A stretch of DNA of 64,000 nucleotides from Eurosta solidaginis (lineage: Eukaryota; Arthropoda; Insecta; Diptera; Tephritidae). The stretch covers positions 239,010,978-239,074,977 of the forward strand of contig NC_090320.1 of the NCBI RefSeq assembly GCF_040869045.1. The letters are read 5' to 3'. Below the pieces are notes generated by a model, which was given only the letters and a program-made list of their open reading frames with translations, ran no database searches and was not told the origin of the DNA. Each line of letters begins with the position of its first letter. Position 1 is the stretch's first letter. Below are positions 46,524 through 56,481 of this stretch, piece after piece. The position numbers were made by a program, and so were the translations under genes.

Positions 46524-48385
46524 GGTGTCTGATCGAACGTAATTTCTGTTCGGCTTAGAGTTTTGGAATAGCAATGGGAAATGTAAAACACTGCACAAAT
46601 AGTACTATGAGATCTCGCAATATGATAACTGCGGTTTGTGGCCGTAATAGGTAATTAGACCATCGAAATTGAAAGCATCATCTATATAAATCAAAGATTT
46701 TCGGGCGTTGGTATAAAGGTGAGTATAGAATCAAAGCTTTTACAGATATACACATAGTTTAGCGAATCAAATTTTAAGAACTACGGTAGCCAGGCGGAGC
46801 TATATAATCTGTTTATAATTTGTCTGCTAATATTTGTCTACAGAATACCACCTTTGGCAGCAGAGAAAAAAGGAGATCTTCCCTTTTTTAGTAAGATGTA
46901 AATAGTAAGTGTAGAAGAAAACCTTTCGCTCGTTAGACTCAGCCGAAGCTGCCAAGGCGATTGACGGCGAACTGAAGAAGACGACGATGAAGCGTGATCA
47001 ACGCATTGTAGGCCTTAGTCGAACACCTCACGAAACAAACATCCTCTTTTGAATTCAAGCTTATAAACATTGGTACATTTTTTTGTGCTTACTTATATCC
47101 ATTCGTGGACTTCCAAGTGTGAAAGTTTAACTTATTACGTAGACATTCTAATCACATGAACCCCACTCTATATCTACTTATCACATACACATACATGCAA
47201 ACTGTAAACGTATAGGTCATGTTTATCACCAAAGTTATTTGTATTTGGTTCTTGAGTTCACATCACCGTCTGCCGGCCTTCGCACCTTTTAGCAACCAAC
47301 AGGCATGAGTATCATCATTAAATCTTGTTTGCCAAAGCGCACCTACCATCAGCATTGCTGCCAACGATAATCCGACTCATCCGGGCTGTAGGCAAAATAT
47401 TGAGCAGCGTTTGTATCTCTGTCCGTCCATCTATCTACTTAACAAATTCATTTGCTGGCCTTTCCGTTGTGTGAGTGTTTCATTTTACTGTTCGTTTATT
47501 TATAAGGCCCAATGAGATGTAGCAGCGCCGGAAGAGCTATAAATAAAACGAAACAAACAAATTCATTTATTTTTAGGCTGCGCAGTATGGGCGGGGGAGT
47601 GTTTGTGCATATGTAAGTATGTGTGCCTAAGTCAATCCTTTTATGTGTGTGTACAAAATTTAATGCTATCACTTATCTACGAATCTGTGTCCATAACTTG
47701 GGTATGTTTGCCTCTAATACTTCAGTCTTTTTTGCTTATTTTTGGGGCCATTTCGGACGGTTGGGTTCATGCACTCGCAGTTTGTCAAGTAAAATTATGT
47801 CGTACTAATTTTCAGGCAAGCAAAAGGATTAAATAAAAGGATTTTGTGTTTGGAGTGTGTTTTAATGCCTGTTGACAAGTTTATTTAAAATGTCGGCTTT
47901 ACAGTTATCTAACAGGTTGTTTATCCATTTTTTGATAATTATTTTGCTCCTTTGTACACTTAGTCCTTTTCGAAGCCTGCTTAAAGGCGTTAATGCTTCA
48001 AATACAATTCCAGTCCATTTTTTTAATTTTAAGTTGACAACCTAGTCAAGCAATACCTATTGAAAGGATTTTCGGACATGTCATGTAAAATTTGGTTTGG
48101 AGACAAGCCAATTTGGGTGTTGTGCCATCTTCAGTGCCATTTTTCATTCTTATAAAGAAATTGTTCCAATACACACCAATCATACGCCCCGTCAAAAAAT
48201 CAACAGAGCAAAATGACCGAGGAAAATTATTTTGTCTTCCTGGATTACTTTGGAGCAACTTCAGGTTTTTTTGTGGACGTGACGGAATTCTTTCGATATC
48301 ATTTTGTAATTATATAAAGGTTGGTTTTTAGAAAAAAATATTGGGAAAAAAATAAAAACTCCAGCAAATAAATTTCATTTAAAAA
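46524..48385. other. 1.9 kb of unique sequence, no gene seen
   Basis: Only short ORFs, for example 47603-47836, without motifs. A frame near 46925-47030 is lysine- and arginine-rich but short. Nothing supported. Confidence 0.4.
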
Positions 48386-49429
48386 CAAGTAAGGACGGGA
48401 CTTCATACCTTTCATGAACGGGGCTGAACAATAATCTTATCCTGTTCGTAATCTCCAAATAATCGGATGTATAAGATAAGAAATATATAGTGAACAGATG
48501 TACATACCTAAACGATTTTTAAGAAAAATATAAAATAATAAATGGCAAAAAACCCACTTATCTGAACGACCGGTTGTATAAATAAAAATAAAAATAAATG
48601 TAAGGCGCGATAACCTCCCAAAAGATCTAAGGCCGAGCTTCTTTTCCAATTTGCGTCGTGCTCCTCTTGATTTTCCCTACCAATTGGCCGGACGGGACCT
48701 TCATGTTTTATGCCGACTCCGAACGGCATCTGCAAAGCAGATGAGTTTTCACTGAGAGCTTTTCATGGCAGAAATACACCCGGAGTGCTTGCCAAACACT
48801 GCCGAGGGGCGCCCCCGCTTAGAAAAATTTTCTTCTAATTGAAAAATCTTATTTCTAAAATTTTGATGTTGCTTTGCCCGGGAGTTGAACCCAGGGCATA
48901 CGGTGTGATAGGCGGAGCACGCTACCATCACACCACGGTGGCCGCCCGGTTGTATGGGATATATATTATATATAGCTCCGAGCAAAGTGATTTTTTCAAG
49001 AAATCTTCTATGATATATTAGAAGAAATATATATATATATATCACCGAGTTTCACGTTTATACTTTCTAAATTGCGGCAGGAATTACAAAAATCGTCTTA
49101 TCTGAACGATCGGTTGTATGGGAGATATATGTTATAGAGGTCCGATCCTACCGGATCCGACAAATGTCTAATATAATATAAAAATACATCCTTGTGCCAA
49201 ATTTCATTGAAATATCTCAAAATTTGAGGGACTAGTTTGCGTTCAAACAGACAGACGGACGGACGGACGGACGGACGCACGGAGAGACGGACATGGCTAT
49301 ATCAACTCATTTCGTCGCCCTGATCAATGCGGTATACTTAATGGTGAGTCTATCTTCCATATTTCTCAACGTTACAAACATCGGACCAAAGTTAATATAC
49401 CATTTCATGTTCACGAAAGGTATAAAAAT
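48386..49429 (-). mobile_element. Helentron/DINE-like element, subfamily 3, carrying a SINE
   Basis: Begins CAAGTAAGGACGGG then CATACCTTTCATGAACG. Ends CATGTTCACGAAAGGTATAAA. These form the inverted subterminal pair with AACG / GTTC neighbours. A (GGAC)n tract is at 49256-49275, followed by GGACATGGCTATATCAA as in the other copies. It is interrupted by a SINE at 48580-48945. The element minus the SINE is about 670 bp. Confidence 0.6.
48580..48945 (-). mobile_element. tRNA-derived SINE, full length, with target-site duplication
   Basis: Flanked by CCGGTTGTAT on both sides (48570-48579 and 48946-48955). The tail is AAATAAAAATAAAAATAAAT at the left, and the tRNA-like head with the box B-like GGGTTCAACTCCC lies at the right, read on the minus strand. 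It is nested in the subfamily 3 DINE-like element and so is younger than it. Confidence 0.9.
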
Positions 49430-50269
49430 GTTTCCAGAAAAAGACAACGGACCACCAATTGTGTGGGATCAAATTTAAATCGGTGCAAAATGAATTTTTA
49501 CACATTTTGTCTCTCTGTGTACATCAACCACATGAAAATCGCGAATTTCAAATGAAAATGTCTTGGTTTGATACAATTTAAATGTTCTTTTCGACAAAGC
49601 TATTTTCGGGATAGCTTCGGTAATGTATCTAAAACATTTTGGGATTGCCTCCTGAAAAATTTCTGGATCATTTCGGGGACATTTCGACACAAAAAATATC
49701 GAGCTTGAATTCACGACCATTCCACTAATATTTCGGAATCGTTTCAGAACTTCTTCGTTATTATTAAATTTTTTTTGATTACTTCGTGCTCCTTCGGTTT
49801 TCTGAAAGTAGAAAGTCAATTAAATAAAAGCGTTGGACGCGTGAAATTTCTAAAAATGTCAGGCGTAGCATAACCTGATTAAGGTTCAGTTGGTCTTACT
49901 TATCACTATCAACGCTTTTATTTAATTGTCTGATCAACGCCCTAGATTGATGAGGAGTGTGATGACTAGTACCTAGGACCTACCTAATTATTTTCTAGCT
50001 TTTAATATTATTATTACTTCATGTAAATATTGCTTCCAATAAAACCGTTTAATTAAAATTTTTTTTAATTATTTTATTTTCAAGTTTTTGGTCTTTATTT
50101 AATTGCCTATTATTTCTCATTCTATTTAGTTCATTTAGTGACTCATTATTACAAGGACTCTTTCCTGATAATTTGTTACAATCAAAGTCCTCAATACATA
50201 ATCCTTCCAAAGACTTTACTCAACTCTGTGCCACGTATGCTCGTCCCTCCTCCAACTCCAAAATATTTT
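49430..50269. other. Mixed repeat remains, no gene seen
   Basis: 49590-49770 is a short array of ATTTCGG-type words, the complement of the array at 52230. An inverted pair AATTAAATAAAAGCGTTG/CAACGCTTTTATTTAATT (about 49816-49833 and 49909-49926) bounds a 115-bp MITE-like unit. The rest is unique. Confidence 0.5.
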
Positions 50270-50690
50270 GATGTCACTTCTACCGGATTATGCGTAATAT
50301 TTGTTCCAAATATGAGCCTAATCGGACATCATAGGTCGATTTCTATTCATGCATGTATTATGTGTTCCAAATATGGACCAAATAGAATCACAAATACGAT
50401 TTTTGTGAATATATCGATCCTTGCGCCACCTAGCGGCGATTTTTTTCATAGGTCCCTTTCTATTCTAGTATGTATTATGTGTTCCAAATATGAGCCAAAA
50501 CGGACCACAAATACGATTTTTTTTAATATCTCGATCTTTGCGACATCTAGCGACGATTTTTTTCATAGGTCGCTTTCTATTCTTGTATGAATTATGTGTT
50601 TCAAATATGAGCCAAATCGGACCCCAAATATGATTTTTGTGAATATCTCGATCCTTGCGCCACCTAGCGACAATTTTTTTTTTTCTTATT
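50270..50690 (+). repeat. Tandem array, about 130-bp period, 3.5 units
   Basis: Units share TATGTGTTCCAAATATG, CGATTTTT(G)TGAATAT, TCGATCCTTGCGCCACCTAG and TTTTTTTCATAGGTC, starting near 50285, 50355, 50475 and 50593. ORFs 50138-50590 and 50465-50725 run through the array (for example RKDRDIHKN repeats) and are not genes. Confidence 0.8.
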
Positions 50691-50903
50691 ATTGCATTGT
50701 CATCGAGTTCTGAACTGTAATCCAAGTTTCAAGCAGGTAGCTTATCGGAAAGTTACTTAAATTTCAATTACAAAATTCGTGCCAGCCAACCAACCAGCCT
50801 ATCAAGTCAATCTAAATAAAACCGTTTAAAAACTGTATGTGATCCAAGAAGGTTGCAGAAATATTTCCTACATCATTGCTTTTTATGATGCTTATCGTTC
50901 CCT

Positions 50904-51275
50904 CTGCGGGTAAGGGGGCTTGGAATGTACCCGCGGCAGGTATGCCGGTCGTAAGAGGCGACTTAAATACCACATTGATTTAAGGAATTGGCTGCGCAAT
51001 TTATAACTTCTCCAACCCAATTGTCAACCTCACCTACCCGCGGCGCATCCTGTTTCTTTAACAGCCGATGCTCTGGCGACCCCAAGTTCCTCAGGGGATG
51101 GGTGGAGGGTTTGGCCTAGAAAGTTTCAAGTGGTCATACTAAGTAGTTCCCGAGCTGATCGGGCTAGTACCTTAATGGTGCTTGTTAGCGGAACGTACCG
51201 GATCTGCATCCGACCGTCAACATCGATAACACTCCCCAAAAGTTTTCTTATCGCTAAAAAAAACAAGAACAACAT
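50904..51275 (+). mobile_element. CAA-tailed SINE-like element, full-length copy
   Basis: Starts GCGGGTAAGGGGGC and contains TACCCGCGGCAGGTATGCC, TCGTAAGAGGCGACT, GTTCCCGAGCTGATCGGGCT and GTACCGGATCTGCATCC. Ends in a decayed A-rich tail (CTAAAAAAAACAAGAACAA). More diverged than the copy at 44126. Confidence 0.7.
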
Positions 51276-52027
51276 CATACTAATCGCTTTCTTCTCACGG
51301 TATCGTCGCTAAGTAACTTCTTTCCTATTACTCATGCAAAACTAAAATATATAATTATAATACAGTTTTTTTTTTTTTTTTGAACAAACATAAATATGTA
51401 CTCACGTTCATACTCCTTGCAATAACCAAAAATGTAATAAAATCCAAATACCTCATAAATCTGTCATAAACACTGCACTGACCGCCAGCAAAAACATTGC
51501 TTAGGGACTTTTGGGATCATGTTTAAACACACATATATATCTAGCACTTGGTTTACTTTTAACATATGGTGCAAATGAAAAGTCATATAGCCTTAAGGTT
51601 AAATGAACAAAAGTCAGGTATTTAAGTACGTACAAGAGTGTAGCCATATGTGGATCTTAGCGATATATGTAGGTGTTTGTATTTTGAAGTAACTCATTTC
51701 CGGATTTTGTAGCATTTCACAGATTATGTTGTGATAAACGTGGATCACTAAGTGGCAAATTTGAAACCACGACTTCGAATAATAACATTTCCAGCAGCTC
51801 TTTTCGACACCAGGCTGGTTGATATCTTCGCGACAATGAAGGTCAAATGGGTCATCAGCATTTTTGTTAGCGTATTAGCCATGACTTGCATCAAAGCATG
51901 GTCTTTAAACGTCCACTGATAAGGACTCATACTATCTTAAGGAAGAAAACGCTACTTTGTAAGGATCCAAAAAGCTATCTATGCATGACTTAAAACCTAA
52001 TACTAAGATACCGGTAATTCTACCCAA
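51276..52027. other. Unique sequence, no gene seen
   Basis: Poly-T near 51366-51382, otherwise no recognisable feature. Confidence 0.4.
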
Positions 52028-52203
52028 ATAGGCCTGAAGGTTTAATGTGGCCACATAAATCGTTCCCGAGATGGTCGGGCTAGCACCTTAATGGTGCTGT
52101 GTTACCGGAGCGTACCGGATCTGTATCCGGCAAAGGACAAGCACATCGATAACACTCCCCAAAGCCTTCGGGGAGCAAACTTATCGCTACAACAACAACA
52201 GCA
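52028..52203 (+). mobile_element. CAA-tailed SINE-like element, 5'-truncated
   Basis: Begins at ATAGGCCTGAAGGTTTAATG and ends CTACAACAACAACAGCA. It is very close in sequence to the 3' part of the copy at 44126-44536, so these two belong to the same young subgroup. Confidence 0.75.
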
Positions 52204-52229
52204 GGGCCGAAACAGTGCGTAATTATCAA

Positions 52230-53540
52230 GAAAACAATTCCGAAACTAAAAAGAGTTCCAACATCATGCCAAAAATGTTTCCATGCAAAATCTCGAAAAT
52301 ATCGCAAGCATATCCCAAACTTATCCTAAACAATATAGCATATCTATGATCCGAAGTTATCCTATAATATTATCGAAATTAAAAAAAAACGATCCGAAAT
52401 AAGATGAATCCGAGAACAGCCTTGGATCGGTTTGCCAACTCTCTCGAAATTATTCCAAAAATATTCCGAATATAATACAGAAAATATTCCGAGCTAATCC
52501 AGATATTATCCCAAAAATATCCAATGTATAGTCCGAAATGATTCCAAATACTCATGTCCCGAAACAAGAAATGCTTCCAAAATGTTCTAGTGCACTCGAG
52601 CTAAACTAAAACTGGATACTAGGGTAACGATAATTTCCCCGAAATAATTACGAAACGAAAGCAACGACTATTCCCAAAGAGTTTCGAAATTTTCTCAAAA
52701 GGGGTTTGTAAGAAAATAGCGAAACTATTATGAGAAGAAATTCTCTCCAAGCGATCCCGAAATGCTTGCGGAATTCTCTAAAAACGTTTCCGAAGTAGTC
52801 CCAAAACTGCACCAAAATTGATCCGAAGTTATTCTGAAAACAGCCATGAAATGGTTCCCAATATTCTCTCAAAATCATCCCAAAATGATTCCGAAAAAAT
52901 TCCGAGCTATCTCGAAATAGTCCAAACATAATTTCTAAGAGTTGCCGAAATGATGGTAAAATATTTAAAAACAAAAATTATTCTTATACAAATCTCCAAA
53001 TTAATCCGAAATAATCCCAAGTAGATCCCGAAACAGATATTATCTTGAAATGATACCATAATGTTCCCGAGAACGATCCCGAAATGACGAAACGATTCTA
53101 AAATAGTTTGAAAATCATTCGGTGGCCCGAAAATTAACGGTGTATTTGTTGCTGAAACGATTCCGAACATAATATCGAAATTACCCCGAAATAGTTGGGA
53201 CATGATCCTTAAACAATTTCGAAAATATTTAAGATATAATCTGAAAATATTGAAAAATAGACAAGAAATAGTCCCAAAACCGTCTTCAAACAATTACGAA
53301 ACTATCCCGGAAAAACAATTCAGCAATTCGAAACAGGTTAGATATGATAGCAATAAGATTCGCTATTGATTCCGAATGATCACGACAAAACAGCGGATTT
53401 CGAAATAAAGCTGTTAAAATTCCCAAAAATTTTGCCGAAATAAGATATTTTTAAATTCGAAGAAGTCCGGAAAAAATTCGGAAACAGTCTTTAAATTTTC
53501 TCAAAAATCTTGTAAAGAAGTCGAAAATAATCCTCAACAG
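52230..53540 (+). repeat. Degenerate CCGAAATGATTCC array, 1.3 kb
   Basis: The whole stretch consists of variants of (T)CCGAAAT.ATTCC(A)AAA with a loose 15-20 base rhythm. Minus frames 52648-52974 and 52907-53293 are long only because the repeat avoids stops there (FRNHFG-type repeats). Confidence 0.8.
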
Positions 53541-54615
53541 CTCAAAACATGAATTTTTTTGTATTACATTTCAGGTTTGATAATCGACAACAGACCCATT
53601 TATTGCTCTCCTCTATTCCTATATAAGCAATGTTTTCTTACTTTAATATTTTTATAAACTTTTACCATTAATTCATTAACAAACCGGACATGGGAACATA
53701 GTTTAACACACAAATTCATATAAATGTTCATTAAAAGTAGTAAAAGTATGTTTTACATATAGAATTTCGTGACTAAATCAAGCACATGGCTGCTGCGCTG
53801 TTACACTGAAAAAATCAATCGAATTTTACACTCGCTCAACTAGTTTTCAAGTCTGCTCTGAAAGAAAGTCAAGTTTTCCTACTTTCACTTCCTGATGAGT
53901 GATTTAGGTTTGGCTGTCACTATAGACAAAAATTTCATCAGGGTTTTGGACGCAAGATCAATCTATAAAAGATGTATCGAAACTCTGCACCAATGAACAG
54001 TTTTGGCACAAACTTTCTTTATTTACTGCTTTAACTTAGATACATTCGACGGCTGTACTAGCAACCAAAATCAAGAAAAACCTTCAGTGCACAGTAATGC
54101 CTCCTAAGGGTTGCGGTGCTGTAAGCCAAAAATAAAATTCGTGCCCCAAAATGGCCTTTTGATAAAAACCGGGAAAATTTTCAACAAAACAGGTATCGGC
54201 ATTACTTAATACGGCGGGTTGGCATTAGGGTGTAATAGTATCTCATGCCACTGCTTCAAAAGTTTTGAGAGAGGGAGAGGATAGAGCAGCAACTACGCAA
54301 TTTGCCATCGCAAATCCCTTGAAGAATAAAATTTTTATTTATTTTTTTTTTTTAATATCTCATAATGGTCACCCAAAACTCGTGGGTAATAAACCAAATA
54401 CTTATTTTTAACTAGCGTTGTAATAATAAGACCCCCACTGTAATTTCATATGCGCCTAAAATCATACTACAATACAGCAACATGACGGTCATATACCAAT
54501 TCGGGGTCAGGCAGTAAACAACAGTAAGCCTCAGCTGACAATCAGCCCCCAAATTCCAGTCGCCCTAGCGCAAAAACTCCATCGCCAAAAAAAAATCTCT
54601 AAAACAAAATTAAGT
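53541..54615. other. Unique sequence, no gene seen
   Basis: A-rich and T-rich tracts (54330-54355), no ORF of interest. Confidence 0.4.
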
Positions 54616-54751
54616 GCGCAGAAAAGTATGCAACATGTAGTATCATATAGTCACAAGGAACAACCGCTCAGGTCCGTTATAAACGTACAGGAGTTAGGCT
54701 GTTATTCCTGGTGACTATATGGTACTAAATGTTTCATGCTTTTCTGTGCAG
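54616..54751. repeat. Imperfect hairpin, about 50-bp arms
   Basis: The left arm with GCGCAGAAAAGTATGCAACA and TCATATAGTCACAAGGAAC pairs at about 85% with the right arm (GTTATTCCTGGTGACTATAT, then GCTTTTCTGTGC), around a loop of about 36 bases. It could be a small MITE or a transcribed hairpin. Confidence 0.6.
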
Positions 54752-55296
54752 TTGATATGGTTTTAGATATTTTTGACGTTGGAATTTTAGCTCTGGCGAA
54801 GGTTGGAATTCGTGGGCAGGTCACTCTTCACTTAAGTATGAAAGACGAAGTAGGTTACCTCTCTTCACATCGTCCTCTCTTCGCACCGCCGTGGAGTTCC
54901 TCCTGGTACAACTCTGGGCACGAGGCGTATGGACTGCTAGAACGACAATTGGCTGGCGAATATCATACCACCGACAAGCTGCTGCTATCTTGGTACTCCT
55001 TACTGATACTACTTCGATTGACGAATTCTTCTAAACAAGGCCCCCTTGCGCTTTTCCCCTCACAGCTGCTTGTTTGTTCAATTTTTGCACACACATACTA
55101 TTTTTTATTAAGTAAGGTTGTTGTGGGACCTCTTCTTATCCATAGATTGACTAAAGACAATCTCAGCCAACGACAAACTACGTCCTATATATTTATAATC
55201 AGCTATGGTCGGAGAGTCACGTTAATATTTTTCATTGGAGCACTCGATGGAATCTATATGACCCGCCACATCAACCAACCAACTACGTTCGGTTAG
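54736..55296 (+). other. Unrecognised 186-codon open frame
   Basis: Longest unexplained frame in the right half. It begins inside the hairpin, has hydrophobic parts (LLLSWYSLLILL, YIFIISYG) and ends HINQPTTFG. I see no domain, no neighbours in support and no promoter. It ends where the minus-strand retroelement fragment begins, so it may be antisense to that element's 3' UTR. Confidence 0.12.
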
Positions 55297-55299
55297 GTT

Positions 55300-55660
55300 A
55301 GCTTACGTAGCGGTTGTCCAGTTAAGAAATGTGTTCGGGACAATTTTATGTTGGTCCATTGTTTTGCCACAAACCCGAATCTTATTTACAATAACCATCA
55401 TAGGGCTGTGCCTTGTTAAGTTTCCAATAACCATGGGTGGATGAGCTTTTCCAAACACGATAGCACTTCCAAAAGTTTTAAGTCAACAACGGACCGGAAA
55501 ATCGCGACACACGGCAAGATGTGGTGTCAGCCAACGTGGTACCAAAGTCACCTTTGATGGACAGTGCCTCCCGGGCCAAGATATCAGCCTGACAGCTTCC
55601 AAGGATATCCTTATGCCATAGCCCCAGATAATTTTAATCCAACCAAACCGAATACTTCAA
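55300..55660 (-). pseudogene. Non-LTR RNase H/C-terminal fragment, lineage C, copy 2
   Basis: Minus-strand reading from about 55640: LWHKDILGSCQADILAREAL followed by SIKGDFGTTLADTT, which fits the end of RNase H (WVPGHKDI.GN..AD.LA). It then shows FGKAHPPMVIGNLTRHSPM, the same KAH..MVIG.LT.H.PM pattern as the copy at 18.75-18.87 kb. Stops and frame changes throughout. Ends near CTAACCTAACCG (complement at 55300-55312). Confidence 0.65.
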
Positions 55661-56481
55661 ATAATAATCTGCAAATATACACAAAGTACGTTTTTTTCAA
55701 GCCCTTTTAGATTTCATCTCGATAATTTTTTACAGTGTATCCCTTGTATTTGGTGATGGAACCAAGCTTGCTATACATTTACTTGCGACATGCCCTTGAG
55801 CATCATTAGCAACAAAGCGAATTACCAGAGTGTACCAAAGTTCAAAGCAGCTGGCCGAAGTGAGTTGAACAAAATCGAAAGTGCGAGTAGCAGCAGAAGA
55901 ACTCAATGACCGTTGGTGATACAAAACATTTTATTAATAACAGGCCAAAGTCTGGACGGAACGTGATATTACAACATGCATGCCAAAATAATAATAATAA
56001 TAATAGGAATATAAGTTAAAGTTACTTACTTTCACCCAACAACAGCAAAGGTCCTTACACTTACGTATATGGAAGTGTAGCTGTGTGGGTATATTGAACA
56101 CCTAAAAATGGTTCCTTGCATATGCGAGTGCAAAACTTCAACCATGACCAGATGTGCGCCATGTTCCAACTTATTTTATTACCAACCAATGTATGCGCAT
56201 TAACAACAACAACAACAACAACAACACAGCACTACATAAAACGACTAACTAAACGCTCATAAACTTTAGCTCCAGTCAAGGTAGTCATAAACCAGACAAA
56301 TACACTTACACATATACATACATACATACATATGTGCATATCGCTTATAAGAACAATGGAGTATGGCGCTCTGTGTATGTAGAAACATAAAAGTGAATAA
56401 ATACCGTTACATAACTTTTTGTAACGCTTTATTTTTACTAAAGTATCGCAGAACATTACGAACAAGGGCAGGCAAAGCACA
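55661..56481. other. Unique sequence with microsatellites, no gene seen
   Basis: An (AAT)n run is at 55987-56006, (CAA)n at 56202-56226 and (CATA)n near 56308-56332. The minus 64-codon frame at 55730-55924 is unrecognised. Confidence 0.4.

Noticed and set aside
50138..50725. Frames of 150 and 86 residues with internal repeats (a repeat-protein look)
   Set aside because: The repeats are the 130-bp DNA units read through. The opposite strand is open too.
52648..53293. Minus frames of 108 and 128 residues with FRNHFG-like repeats
   Set aside because: They are translations of the CCGAAAT array. There is no start context, domain or neighbour in support.
53890..53915. CTGATGAGTGATTTAGG, a possible hammerhead start
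   Set aside because: No GAAA partner with a pairing stem II follows. The same holds for CTGATGA words at 12478, 14291 and 16255.
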